Assembly: GCA_002352545.1 (NCBI GenBank)
Contig: DEIO01000013.1
Span: forward strand, 1-36,622
From: Patescibacteria group bacterium UBA2772
Lineage (GTDB): Bacteria > Patescibacteriota > Minisyncoccia > Moranbacterales > DUUL01
Direction: 5' to 3'
Length of the DNA: 36,622 nt
A program made the position numbers and the translations under genes. Shown here in pieces: positions 16,749 through 24,948 of this stretch; positions within the stretch are counted from its first letter, which is position 1; every line of letters starts with the position of its first letter. The notes below the pieces were generated by a model. It was given only the letters and a program-made list of their open reading frames with translations. It searched no databases and was not told the DNA's origin.

Positions 16749-16846
16749 TTAATAGAAGAAATTTAGATAAATATTAAATTTAGATAAATCTTCGCAGGAG
16801 AGATTTTGAAAAGCATGAGATGTCTTTAAATAGGCGTATTTAAGGT

Positions 16847-16875
16847 TTGACTTTTTGTTAAAAATAAAGTATAAT
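16847..16875 (+). promoter_or_regulatory. Sigma70 promoter for lepB
   Basis: TTGACT (16847-16852), a 17-bp spacer and TATAAT (16870-16875), ending about 41 bp before the ATG. It separates the pilus operon from the lepB-hisS group. Confidence 0.8.
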
Positions 16876-16916
16876 GTATGAGATATTGATATAGCGTTTT
16901 GTTCAAATAACAAGAA

Positions 16917-17594
16917 ATGAATATGACAAAAAAAGAAGTGGAAAAGAGTGAAAAAAATAAAGAACAGGAAAGTGAAGTAGAAAAAGTTGTAGCAGTAAAT
17001 GGAGATAAACAAGAGAAGAAGATATACTTTTTCTTTGAAATAGTTAAAATTGTACTGATGGCTTTTTTGATTATTTTTCCAATCAGGACATTTATTTTTC
17101 AACCTTTTTTTGTAAAAGGTGCTTCTATGGAGCCAAATTTTTTCAATGGTGAGTATTTGATTGTTAATGAGCTTGGCTATAAAAAAACAGTAGTTGCTGC
17201 TGGAGAAAAAGAGTTTTTTACTGTAGAACCATTTAAGGATATAAAGCGTGGTACCCCCGTTGTTTTTAGATATCCTAGAAATCCTGAGGAATTTTTTATT
17301 AAAAGAATCGTGGGTTTGCCAAATGAAAGAATTGTGATTGAGAATAAAAAGATTAAAATTTATAACGAAGAGCATCCAGAGGGTTTTTTATTAGACGAAA
17401 AGGAGTATATTCCAAATCATTTTGAAACAAGAGGTGAAGAAGATTTTGTTTTGGAAAATGAGCAATATGTTGTTTTAGGAGATAATCGTTCGCATAGTAG
17501 TGATTCCAGGAATTGGGGGATTCTTTCAAGGGATTATATCGTGGGAAAGGTTTTATTACGAGCTTGGCCATTAGATAGGTTTAAGTTGTATTAA
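16917..17594 (+). CDS. lepB: Signal peptidase I
   Basis: The 225-residue membrane protease cleaves Sec signal peptides on the outer face of the membrane. A Lys/Glu-rich cytoplasmic N-terminus (1-37) precedes one transmembrane helix (about 38-56). The catalytic Ser70 lies in VKGASMEPNF and the general base Lys129 in FFIKRIVGLP. Box E is GDNRSHSSDSRNWG. All catalytic parts are present. ATG 16917 and ATG 16923 are both possible starts. It precedes hisS by 17 bp, probably in one transcript. Confidence 0.96.
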   Translation: MNMTKKEVEKSEKNKEQESEVEKVVAVNGDKQEKKIYFFFEIVKIVLMAFLIIFPIRTFIFQPFFVKGASMEPNFFNGEYLIVNELGYKKTVVAAGEKEFFTVEPFKDIKRGTPVVFRYPRNPEEFFIKRIVGLPNERIVIENKKIKIYNEEHPEGFLLDEKEYIPNHFETRGEEDFVLENEQYVVLGDNRSHSSDSRNWGILSRDYIVGKVLLRAWPLDRFKLY

Positions 17595-17611
17595 TTTTTG
17601 ATATTTTAGTT

Positions 17612-19024
17612 ATGCCCAAAGTTGACAAAAAAGCAGAAGAGGAAGAAGAAGCAGAGAAGAAAAGAAAAGCTAAAAGAGCAAAAACATTTCAAACTGTTCG
17701 TGGAATGAGGGATATATTGCCAAAAGATCAACCATATTGGCAGAGACTGAGAAAAGTAGTAGAGAAAATCGCTTTGGATTATAACTACGAAAGAATTGAT
17801 ATGCCAGTTTTGGAGTCTCGGGAAATGTTTGAGCGTGGAACTGGAAAAACTACAGATATTGTTGAGAAGGAAATGTTCAAGTTTAAAACAAAAGGTGGAG
17901 ATGACGTTTGTTTGAGACCAGAGGGTACGCCGTCAGTTATGCGAGCTTATCTGCAACATGGAATGCAGTCTAAGCAGAAACCAGTGAAGCTTTTTTATTC
18001 AGGACCAATGTATCGTTATGACAGACCACAGGAGGGAAGATATAGAGAATTTTTCCAATTTGGTTTTGAAGCAATTGGTGAACAAGAAGCTATTTTAGAT
18101 GCACAGCTTATTCAACTTGCTTATAGAGTTTTTCAAACTGTGGGACTTAAAAATATTGCACTGCAGCTTAATAGTATTGGTTGCAAAGAATGTAGACTTA
18201 AATACAACAAACTTTTAGTGAGCTATTTGAATAATAGGAAGGCAGCACTTTGTATGGATTGTAAGAAAAGATTAAAAAAAAATCCTTTAAGAATTTTGGA
18301 TTGTAAAGAAGAAAAATGTGCGCAAGTTGTTTTTCAAGCACCGCAGACAGTTGATCAGCTTTGTGATGATTGTAAGAATCACTTTACGATGTTGCTAGAA
18401 TCTCTAGATGAAATAGATATCCCTTATACAATTAATCCTAGGTTAGTTAGAGGGTTGGATTATTATTCTAAGACAGTATTTGAATTTTTTCCAGAAAGTA
18501 GTGAAGAAGAGACACAAGGAGCTCTTGGTGGTGGTGGACGATATGACTATTTAGCTGAGAGTCTAGGAGGACCAGAAACTCCAGGAGTTGGTTTCGCTTG
18601 TGGAATGGATCGAGTTGTCTTGGAGATGGCAAGACAAAATACAAAGTCATATGTAATACCAGTTGCTAAAGTATATCTAGTTCAGTTGGGAGATTTGGCT
18701 AAAAAGAAGAGTCTAAAAATCTTTGATGAGCTTGAGAGAGCAGGAATTATGGTGGCAGAAAGTTTTGGAAAAAAGAATTTGAAATCGCAACTGAGACTAG
18801 CTAATCAAAAAGGTGTAAGTATAGTTCTTATTCTTGGACAAAGAGAAGCTCTTGACGAAACTATTATATTGAAAGATATGGAAAGTGGTTCTCAGGAAGT
18901 TGTTACTTTTCAAAAAGTCGTTGATGATGTTAAGAAGAGGCTTAAGAAAAGTGCAGACATTGCTGCAAATAAAGCAAAAAAGGAAAAAGATGCTCAAAAA
19001 AAGTTAAAAGCTTTAAATAAATAA
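17612..19024 (+). CDS. hisS: Histidyl-tRNA synthetase
   Basis: The 470-residue class II synthetase charges tRNA-His. Motif 1 region GMRDILP, motif 2 YRYDRPQEGRYREFFQFGFE, the HisA signature LVRGLDYYSKTVFEF and motif 3 GVGFACGMDRV are all seen, followed by a C-terminal anticodon-binding domain. A cysteine-rich insert (about 190-256: CKEC, CMDC, CKEEKC, CDDC) is present, as in many bacterial HisRS. Unusual parts are a charged N-terminal extension of about 25 residues before TFQTVRGMRD and a Lys-rich C-terminal tail. The gene has no clear Shine-Dalgarno site. Confidence 0.96.
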   Translation: MPKVDKKAEEEEEAEKKRKAKRAKTFQTVRGMRDILPKDQPYWQRLRKVVEKIALDYNYERIDMPVLESREMFERGTGKTTDIVEKEMFKFKTKGGDDVCLRPEGTPSVMRAYLQHGMQSKQKPVKLFYSGPMYRYDRPQEGRYREFFQFGFEAIGEQEAILDAQLIQLAYRVFQTVGLKNIALQLNSIGCKECRLKYNKLLVSYLNNRKAALCMDCKKRLKKNPLRILDCKEEKCAQVVFQAPQTVDQLCDDCKNHFTMLLESLDEIDIPYTINPRLVRGLDYYSKTVFEFFPESSEEETQGALGGGGRYDYLAESLGGPETPGVGFACGMDRVVLEMARQNTKSYVIPVAKVYLVQLGDLAKKKSLKIFDELERAGIMVAESFGKKNLKSQLRLANQKGVSIVLILGQREALDETIILKDMESGSQEVVTFQKVVDDVKKRLKKSADIAANKAKKEKDAQKKLKALNK

Positions 19025-19032
19025 ATGATTCT

Positions 19033-19389
19033 ATGGAAGATTGTATATTTTGTAAAATAGCTAATCAAGAGATCCAAACAGACTTTCTTTACGAAGATGA
19101 ATTGGTTGTTGCTTTTGAGGATTCTGCTCCCATAGCACCTGTTCATATATTACTTATCACAAAAGAACACATTGAGAGTATTGCACACTTGCCAAAAGAT
19201 GAAAAAGGTGAAATAATATCAGGACGCTTAGTAACTGTTGCACAGGAGCTAGCGGAAAAACTTGGTATTTCCAAGAAAGGGTATAAGCTATTATTTAGAG
19301 TTGGAGAGCATGGTGGACAAGAAGTGCCACATATTCATTTGCATCTAATTGGTGGTGCCAAGTTTAATGAAGATATCAGACCGTATTAA
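19033..19389 (+). CDS. HIT-family nucleotide-binding protein (HinT-like)
   Basis: The 118-residue protein is a typical HinT/PKCI-type histidine triad protein. Its N-terminal CIFCKIA carries the CxxC of the zinc-binding subgroup, and the C-terminal HIHLHLIGG (residues about 100-108) is the complete triad. Such proteins hydrolyse AMP-lysine and other nucleoside phosphoramidates as homodimers. It follows hisS by 8 bp. Its stop codon lies inside a perfect inverted repeat. It is clearly a different subfamily from the HIT-like proteins at the end of the window. Confidence 0.94.
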   Translation: MEDCIFCKIANQEIQTDFLYEDELVVAFEDSAPIAPVHILLITKEHIESIAHLPKDEKGEIISGRLVTVAQELAEKLGISKKGYKLLFRVGEHGGQEVPHIHLHLIGGAKFNEDIRPY

Positions 19390-19400
19390 TTATAATACGG
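19381..19400. repeat. Perfect inverted repeat over the HIT stop codon
   Basis: CCGTATTA and TAATACGG, 8 bp each, flank ATTA and include the stop codon of the HIT gene. No T run follows, so it is not a standard terminator. It could be an mRNA-end stabilising hairpin or an operator in front of rpsU. Confidence 0.5.
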
Positions 19401-19469
19401 ATGTTTATATGTTTGATGAATTTACGAAATGATGAAAATATTTAAAGATTCAAAGAAAGGAGGTTTCCT

Positions 19470-19724
19470 ATGGTAGAAGTAGAACGAAGAGGCAAAGAGA
19501 CATCAGAAGGTCTTATCAGAAGATTTACACGTCAGCTTCAACAAAGCAAAGTTCTTCCTCAAGCGAGAAAGAACAGATTTTTCACTAAAAAGAAAACTAG
19601 AGTTCAACTAAGAGATGATGCTATGTACAAGCAAAAAGTGAAAAAAGAAGTTGATAAATATAAGAAGATGGGTATTTTTGATGATGAAAAACTTAAGGAT
19701 ATCAAAAAGCGAATTGGAGCTTAA
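19470..19724 (+). CDS. rpsU: Ribosomal protein bS21
   Basis: The 84-residue basic protein fits bS21 of the 30S subunit: VEVERRGKETSEGLIRRFTR is the S21 N-terminal pattern, followed by Lys/Arg-rich helices with RKNRFFTKKKTR. It is somewhat longer than the about 70-residue E. coli protein, with an extra C-terminal helix (MGIFDDEKLKDIKKRIGA). It has the strongest Shine-Dalgarno site in the window, AAAGGAGGT, seven bases before ATG 19470, as expected for a highly expressed ribosomal gene. It is followed by a YqeY-like gene, a common arrangement. Confidence 0.93.
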   Translation: MVEVERRGKETSEGLIRRFTRQLQQSKVLPQARKNRFFTKKKTRVQLRDDAMYKQKVKKEVDKYKKMGIFDDEKLKDIKKRIGA

Positions 19725-19745
19725 TAATTCCTAATACGTAGATAA

Positions 19746-20198
19746 ATGAGTTTACGAGAAGAGATTATAAATGATTTTAAAGCTGCTTTTAAAGGGAGAA
19801 GAGTTTTAGAAAAAGGAGTTCTTTCACTTTTGCAATCAGAAATTAAAAACTGTGAAATTGAAGTTGGAAAACGTGAAAAAGGTTTAGATGATAATGAGAT
19901 TGTTAAACTTGTACAGAAGGCTATAAAACAAAGAAAAGACTCTGCTTCTCAATACGCTGAGGCTAATAGGCCTGAGCTAGTTGAAAATGAAATAGCTGAA
20001 ATTGATGTTCTTGAGAAATATTTGCCAAAGCAAGCAAGTGACAAGGAGATTGAAGAAGAAGTAAAAAAAGTCATCGAAAATGTTAGTGCTAAGAATACGA
20101 GCGATTTTGGTAAGGTTATGGGTGCAGCAATGAGTGTGCTCCAGGGGAAAACTGATGGTGGTAGAGTTCGTGATATTGTTCAGAAGTTATTAGCTTAA
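19746..20198 (+). CDS. GatB/YqeY domain protein
   Basis: The 150-residue protein matches stand-alone YqeY: SLREEIINDFKAAFKG at the start, LSLLQSEIKN, a KAIKQRKDSASQYAEANRPELVENE block, LEKYLPKQ, and the C-terminal FGKVMGAAMSVLQGKTDGGRVRDIVQKLL. This domain is the tRNA-binding tail of GatB in the amidotransferase; the free form has no firmly established function but is often found next to rpsU, as here. Confidence 0.93.
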   Translation: MSLREEIINDFKAAFKGRRVLEKGVLSLLQSEIKNCEIEVGKREKGLDDNEIVKLVQKAIKQRKDSASQYAEANRPELVENEIAEIDVLEKYLPKQASDKEIEEEVKKVIENVSAKNTSDFGKVMGAAMSVLQGKTDGGRVRDIVQKLLA

Positions 20199-20207
20199 AG
20201 TGTATAA

Positions 20208-20654
20208 ATGAATATTATAGAAATTAATAATCCGTTGGATAAAAATGTTTCTGATTCATTTATTAAAGAAACTCTTTTAGAAGGAATTTCTCAACTTAAA
20301 AAAGAAGGGACTATCGAAGATAATTTGCAATTTGAATTAAGCATTGCTTTAGTCGACAAAGAATCGATTAAGCGCTATAATTCAGAATATAGAAAAGCAA
20401 ACAAATTTACCGATGTCCTTTCTTTTTGCTATGATAGAACAGAGAATGAAATTAACGGTGAGATGTTACTTTGTTCCGATGTTATTGAAGAATATGCAAA
20501 AGAGGACCAACTGGATGTTATGGATGAATTTAGAAAGAATCTAATTCATAGTTTGCTTCATATTATTGGATTTGAACACGGAGATGAAATGTTTGATTTA
20601 CAGGGTAAATTACTTGAGGAGATAAAGGCTAAAAAGAATAAAAATGAAAATTAG
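20208..20654 (+). CDS. ybeY: Endoribonuclease YbeY (rRNA maturation factor)
   Basis: The 148-residue metalloprotein carries the YbeY zinc site HSLLHIIGFEH (H-x3-H-x5-H, about residues 125-135) and the upstream block NKFTDVLSF. YbeY processes the 3' end of 16S rRNA and takes part in ribosome quality control. It lies 9 bp after the YqeY-like gene and overlaps the next gene by 11 bp, so rpsU, yqeY, ybeY and dgkA are probably one transcript. Confidence 0.94.
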   Translation: MNIIEINNPLDKNVSDSFIKETLLEGISQLKKEGTIEDNLQFELSIALVDKESIKRYNSEYRKANKFTDVLSFCYDRTENEINGEMLLCSDVIEEYAKEDQLDVMDEFRKNLIHSLLHIIGFEHGDEMFDLQGKLLEEIKAKKNKNEN

Positions 20655-20997
20655 AAAACTCTTTCACAGTTTTGGGCACGCTATTGCTGGTTTTAAGTTC
20701 GCTTTGAGAAAGGAGCAAAATTTTAGAATAGAAGTTTTAGCAGCACTATTAGTTATAGGAGCTATGTTATTGGTTAAGGTTGATGCTTGGGAGGCTATTG
20801 TGTTAGTAATTATGATTTTCGGTGTTTTGGTTTTGGAAGTGTTGAATACTTCACTGGAGCAGTTAGTTAATATGCTAAAGCCACGAGTTCATCCAAAAGC
20901 TAGAGTTCTAAAGGATCTTATGGCAACGGCAGTGTTTCTTGCTGCAATTGCTTCTGCTGTTATCGGAATATTGGTTTTTTGGCCGTATGTTTTCTGA
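20644..20997 (+). CDS. dgkA: Diacylglycerol/undecaprenol kinase family protein
   Basis: The 117-residue membrane protein has three hydrophobic helices and the DgkA/UndPK motifs: GFKFALRKEQNFRIE near the N-terminus, EVLNTSLEQLVN (typically E-x3-NTAIE) and HPKARVLKDLMATAVFL. In Gram-positive bacteria such as Bacillus the enzyme phosphorylates undecaprenol for cell wall lipid carrier recycling; in Proteobacteria diacylglycerol is used. Its start lies inside the end of ybeY, the gene order often seen in Firmicutes (ybeY-dgkA). Confidence 0.92.
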   Translation: MKIRKLFHSFGHAIAGFKFALRKEQNFRIEVLAALLVIGAMLLVKVDAWEAIVLVIMIFGVLVLEVLNTSLEQLVNMLKPRVHPKARVLKDLMATAVFLAAIASAVIGILVFWPYVF

Positions 20998-21093
20998 TAT
21001 ATTTTTTACAAAACCTGAAGTTCAAGAGAAAAAGGCAATATCGCTAGATATATGTTTTTTTATTTTTCATAATTCAATAATTACCTAAGAAAT

Positions 21094-23394
21094 ATGCAAA
21101 AAATTTCTTTAAGTAAGAAAATTGGGACAACGAGTTTGCTAGTAAGTGGAATTTGTTTTTTTGTAGTCTTATTTTGTTTTGCTCAAACTAATGAATTTTT
21201 TTCAGAAAATTTCATCGATACTGGTTCAGAAGACATAGAAATTGAGAATGGGAATGACAAGGAAATTAGCAATACTAATGAAAAAAAATCGGAAACAAAA
21301 ATTTTAGAAGACGATTTGCCTAAGCAGAAAAATGATAGTGACGAAGAGAATGTTGAAAAAAGGGAAGAAAAACAATTGATAGAGAATGAAGTTAAAGAAG
21401 AATCCAAAATGAGTAGTAGCAAATCAAATGCTTTAAAAGAAGAGAGTTTGTTATTGGGAAGCGAAAAAAATCATGGTATCAATAAGACTGTGCTAGAAGA
21501 AATAGTAAAAAAAGAAATTATTAATGAAGCTTCAACTGTTTTTGAAAGTAATCCAAAGAGTATGCCAGAGGAGTTGAAGAGTGAGGTGATTAAAAATAAA
21601 GAAATTATTAAAGCTGAGCCAGTAAGTGAAATACAAAAAATCGTTATTAACGAGGTTGTGATTGGAGACGAAACTAGCTCTAAGAATGATTTTATAGAGT
21701 TATATAACTTTTCGCAAAAGAAGATTGATTTAGATAGATTTTCTTTAAAGAAAAAAACAAAAGGTGGGACTAAGAGTAATATCGTAAGTTCAAAAAAGTT
21801 TTTTGGTAAAATTGGTCCAGGAGACTTTTTCGTTATCAAGAACAAAAATTATATTGGTGAAATAAAAAGCGATTTAGAATTTTCTGGCACCTCTTATTCT
21901 ATTGCTAAGGATAATAGAATTTATCTTTATAATGGAGAGGAACAGCTTGTTGATTTTGTTTATTGGGGGGATTGCTTGAAAGATTGTGAGGAGAATTTGA
22001 TTAAAATTGACTTAAATTCAAGTGAAAGTCTTTCAAGAAAAATTTTCTTAGAAAAAGGTAGTGATGACAATTTTGAGATTACCAGTTTTATGACACCTGG
22101 AAGTAAGAACATTTTTTCAAGTAAAATTCAGTATTCCAAAAAAGTATATTTTAATGAAGTATTGGCCAATCCAATAGGCGAGGACAAAGGAAATGAGTTT
22201 ATTGAAATTATAAATAATGATATTGTGGGAATTGATTTTGAAAATTGGGCTTTTAGAAATGGTGCCGGTAAGGTTTTTAGAATAAAAAATCTTTATATTG
22301 AGAAAAATTCCTTTGGTGTTGTCAGAATAGAAAATTCTAGACTTGTCTTACGTAATTCCAATGAGGAATTATTCTTATTAGATCCAAACGGTAGTATTGT
22401 AGATAGAGTTACAATTGGAGGTTCTTCGCCGTCAGGAGTGTCTTTTGGAAAAGGAGTTGATGGTTTGTGGAGTTGGAATAGGGTTGTGACAATGGGTGAA
22501 TCCAATAAGCTAAACACTTTGCCGAGTATTAAATTGAAAAAAAGTAAGAAAATTTATAGAGATATTTATGCAGAGTTTGATGTTTCTAAGAGTGTTGATA
22601 AGGATGGGGATAAGCTTAAATTTGTTTGGGATTTTGGAGATCAGCATAAAAGTTATCTTGCAAAAACTAAACATTTGTACAAGAAAAAAGGAAGTTTTTT
22701 TGTGACAGTAAGGGTGTCAGATGGGTATGGAAGTGTTTCTAAAACTTTTAAGGTAAAAGTTGAGTCATTTCCGCGTAAAAAAATAGAAATTATTGGAATT
22801 ACGCCAAATCCCAAGGGCAGGGACAGGAATCATGAGACAATCGAAATATACAATAAATCATCTAAGGAACTCAATCTAATAGATTTTTATATAGCAACCG
22901 GAAGAAAATATAGTTCTTTAGTGAGGCATCGTATTAGAAAGAAGTTTAAGATAAGCGCAGGAAAAAGTAGAATTATTAGCAACGATAAAATATGTTCTTT
23001 TTCTCTGTTGAACACTAATGGGAAGATTGTATTGCTATACCCTGATGGTAAAAGTGCGTTTAAACTTGGTTATGATAAAGATAAAATCAGAGACGATGAA
23101 AGCTATAAAAGAATAGAAGGGGTTTGGAGTTGGTTTGGTGGCAAAAAAAATGAAAAAATCTATGAGGTTAGTAAGATGGATACTTCCGATAACAAGAGGA
23201 TTGAGGCAGAAGAAAAAAATCTTATTGTTCTAATGAGAAATACTTTTTATAATGATGTGCAAAAAATGTGCGAGACTTTTTTGAAAGTAAAGATTGAAAA
23301 CTGGAAGAATCTAGAAAATGATAGTCAGAAAGTTCTATTCAAAAAATATCTGAAGAGGGATAGTTTTAAAATTTCTTTCAAGAAAAGTGAGTAA
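21094..23394 (+). CDS. Secreted lamin-tail/PKD multidomain surface protein
   Basis: The 766-residue protein has an N-terminal hydrophobic signal or anchor (about 12-31) and a long acidic, Lys/Glu/Ser-rich low-complexity region (about 35-180). Three lamin-tail-like domains are seen: IVINEVVIGDETSSKNDFIELYN (about 183), VYFNEVLANPIGEDKGNEFIEI (about 350) and IEIIGITPNPKGRDRNHETIEIYN (about 563). A PKD domain (about 487-555; FVWDFGDQHKS, HLYKKKGSFFVTVRVSDGYG) lies between the last two. LTD domains are common in secreted or DNA-associated bacterial surface proteins; the target is unknown. It stands alone between dgkA and rpsA with no homologue nearby. Confidence 0.85.
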   Translation: MQKISLSKKIGTTSLLVSGICFFVVLFCFAQTNEFFSENFIDTGSEDIEIENGNDKEISNTNEKKSETKILEDDLPKQKNDSDEENVEKREEKQLIENEVKEESKMSSSKSNALKEESLLLGSEKNHGINKTVLEEIVKKEIINEASTVFESNPKSMPEELKSEVIKNKEIIKAEPVSEIQKIVINEVVIGDETSSKNDFIELYNFSQKKIDLDRFSLKKKTKGGTKSNIVSSKKFFGKIGPGDFFVIKNKNYIGEIKSDLEFSGTSYSIAKDNRIYLYNGEEQLVDFVYWGDCLKDCEENLIKIDLNSSESLSRKIFLEKGSDDNFEITSFMTPGSKNIFSSKIQYSKKVYFNEVLANPIGEDKGNEFIEIINNDIVGIDFENWAFRNGAGKVFRIKNLYIEKNSFGVVRIENSRLVLRNSNEELFLLDPNGSIVDRVTIGGSSPSGVSFGKGVDGLWSWNRVVTMGESNKLNTLPSIKLKKSKKIYRDIYAEFDVSKSVDKDGDKLKFVWDFGDQHKSYLAKTKHLYKKKGSFFVTVRVSDGYGSVSKTFKVKVESFPRKKIEIIGITPNPKGRDRNHETIEIYNKSSKELNLIDFYIATGRKYSSLVRHRIRKKFKISAGKSRIISNDKICSFSLLNTNGKIVLLYPDGKSAFKLGYDKDKIRDDESYKRIEGVWSWFGGKKNEKIYEVSKMDTSDNKRIEAEEKNLIVLMRNTFYNDVQKMCETFLKVKIENWKNLENDSQKVLFKKYLKRDSFKISFKKSE

Positions 23395-23442
23395 TTAGGT
23401 TAATTCTATTAGGAGGACACCTTTAATTAGTAGCTAAATAAC

Positions 23443-23470
23443 TTGACTTATTTCTAAAATAGTGTAGAAT
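23443..23470 (+). promoter_or_regulatory. Promoter for rpsA
   Basis: TTGACT (23443-23448), a 16-bp spacer and TAGAAT (23465-23470). Transcription from here gives a leader of about 115 nt before the rpsA ATG. Confidence 0.55.
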
Positions 23471-23524
23471 TTAATTCAGAAAAGATGAATATTTCTTCTT
23501 ATTCTTAAAATAATTATTAATCAC

Positions 23525-23580
23525 AACATAAGCAATATAAGCATATGTGATAATGTGCTTTTTATTTTGTTGTTTATGTT
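23525..23580 (+). promoter_or_regulatory. Nested hairpin leader in front of rpsA
   Basis: Two nested helices are visible: outer AACATAA (23525-23531) with TTATGTT (23574-23580), and inner AAGCATA (23539-23545) with TGTGCTT (23554-23560) around an 8-nt loop. The outer arm ends 12 nt before the ATG and no Shine-Dalgarno site is present. In E. coli the rpsA leader likewise lacks a good site and is folded into hairpins used for S1 autoregulation, so a similar role is plausible here. Confidence 0.45.
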
Positions 23581-23592
23581 ATCTAACGTTGT

Positions 23593-24849
23593 ATGAGTAA
23601 AAAAGATTCAGACATCGCAAATGAAGTTGACGGTGTCTTAGAGACAAAAAAAGTCTCTGAAGAAAAAGTCGAAGGAGAAGATAAATCTCTGATGGCTCAA
23701 CTTTTGCGTGAAAATCCAATTAAGACTCCAATTGAAGGTGAAAAAATGGAAGGTCGTGTAATCGGAATGGATTCAAAAGCTGTGTATTTGGATTTAGAAA
23801 TGTTTGGTACAGGAATCGTTTATGGAAAAGAAATCAGAGACGGTTTTGGAGCAAATAGAAAAAAACTAGGGAACGGAGATACTGTTACTGCGGTTATCTT
23901 AGACCTTGAAAATGAAGACGGTTATGTTGAACTTTCTGTTCGTGAAGCTGTCCTCGAAGAGGCTTGGAAGGATTTACTTGATAAGAAAGATTCTAGAGAT
24001 CCAGTTGTTACAAAGATTATTGACGCAAATAAAGGTGGTCTTATGCTTGAAGTTAATGGTGTTACAGGATTTATGCCTGTGAGTCAGTTGACTTCAGAAC
24101 ATTATCCAAGAGTTGAAGACGGTGATAAGAATAAGATTCTTGAAATCTTGAAGACTTACATTGGAACTGAAATGGCAGTTTGTATTTTGGATGCTGATAA
24201 AGAAGAAGAGAAACTTATTGTTTCAGAGAAAGAAGCAAACAGGGACAAAGAAAAAACTGCTATCTCAGAACTTAAGGTTGGTGATATCATTGAAGGTGAA
24301 GCGAGTGGCGTTGTTGATTTTGGTGCGTTTATCAAATTCTTTCCTCCTTCAAAATCTAGTGATGCAAATGAAGAAGACAAACTTGAAGGACTTGTTCATA
24401 TCTCACAACTTGATTGGCAACTCATTGAAGATCCTAGAAAGATTATCAAAGTCGGAGATAAGGTTAGGGCGAAGATTATTTCAATTGATGATACAAGGAT
24501 TTCTTTGTCAGTAAGAGAATTAAAGAAGGATCCTTGGGCTAATGTTAATGAGAAATTTAATGTTGGAGATGTTGTGACTGGAAAAGTTCACAGAATCAAT
24601 CACTTTGGTGCATTTGTATATCTTGATGCTGATATACATGGTCTAGCTCATGTTTCAGGTTTCAATGATTACCCAAGAAAGGGAATTGATGAGATTGTGA
24701 AAAATGGTGAAGATTATATGTGGCAGATTATGTCAATGGAAGCTAAATCTCATAGGATGGGATTGAAGTTTGTTGGAGAAGTTGGCAAAGTTGAAGCAAG
24801 GAAATCTGAAGACAAAACTGAGAAGGTAGAAAAGAAAGAAGAAAAGTAA
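23593..24849 (+). CDS. rpsA: Ribosomal protein bS1 (four S1 domains)
   Basis: The 418-residue protein has four S1 RNA-binding domains: MEGRVIGMDSKAVYLDLEMFG, VTKIIDANKGGLMLEVNGVTGFMPVSQL, IEGEASGVVDFGAFIKF and VTGKVHRINHFGAFVYLDADIHGLAHVS. bS1 helps the 30S subunit bind mRNA, which matters here because many genes have no clear Shine-Dalgarno site. E. coli S1 has six domains; four are usual in Gram-positive-like forms. The third domain has an acidic insertion (SKSSDANEEDK), and the tail is Lys/Glu-rich. It is monocistronic, with its own promoter and terminator. Confidence 0.92.
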   Translation: MSKKDSDIANEVDGVLETKKVSEEKVEGEDKSLMAQLLRENPIKTPIEGEKMEGRVIGMDSKAVYLDLEMFGTGIVYGKEIRDGFGANRKKLGNGDTVTAVILDLENEDGYVELSVREAVLEEAWKDLLDKKDSRDPVVTKIIDANKGGLMLEVNGVTGFMPVSQLTSEHYPRVEDGDKNKILEILKTYIGTEMAVCILDADKEEEKLIVSEKEANRDKEKTAISELKVGDIIEGEASGVVDFGAFIKFFPPSKSSDANEEDKLEGLVHISQLDWQLIEDPRKIIKVGDKVRAKIISIDDTRISLSVRELKKDPWANVNEKFNVGDVVTGKVHRINHFGAFVYLDADIHGLAHVSGFNDYPRKGIDEIVKNGEDYMWQIMSMEAKSHRMGLKFVGEVGKVEARKSEDKTEKVEKKEEK

Positions 24850-24862
24850 TCTGTTATTCTTG

Positions 24863-24899
24863 GAGTCATTCCTTATTTTTTGGGAATGGCTCTTTTTTT
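24863..24899 (+). terminator. Rho-independent terminator after rpsA
   Basis: The 10-bp stem GAGTCATTCC / GGAATGGCTC (one G-T pair) encloses a 10-nt loop and is followed by seven T. Confidence 0.92.
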
Positions 24900-24905
24900 C
24901 TAGAT

Positions 24906-24934
24906 TTGTTAAAATCTAAGTTAAAAGAAATAAT
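24906..24934 (+). promoter_or_regulatory. Possible promoter of the guanylate-kinase-like gene
   Basis: TTGTTA (24906-24911), a 17-bp spacer and AATAAT (24929-24934), just after the rpsA terminator. The match is moderate, but a promoter is needed here. Confidence 0.4.
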
Positions 24935-24948
24935 TTTTAGATTTATTT

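Noticed and set aside
16749..17375. Open frame of 208 codons on the minus strand
   Set aside because: It is opposite lepB, whose catalytic motifs are certain, and its Phe/Tyr/Asn-rich translation looks like an antisense shadow.
7778..20997. UGA recoding as in Gracilibacteria and Absconditabacteria (code 25)
   Set aside because: TGA ends the SecA-like gene at the usual place with an ATGA overlap and ends dgkA, and no gene needs TGA read as Gly, so code 11 holds.
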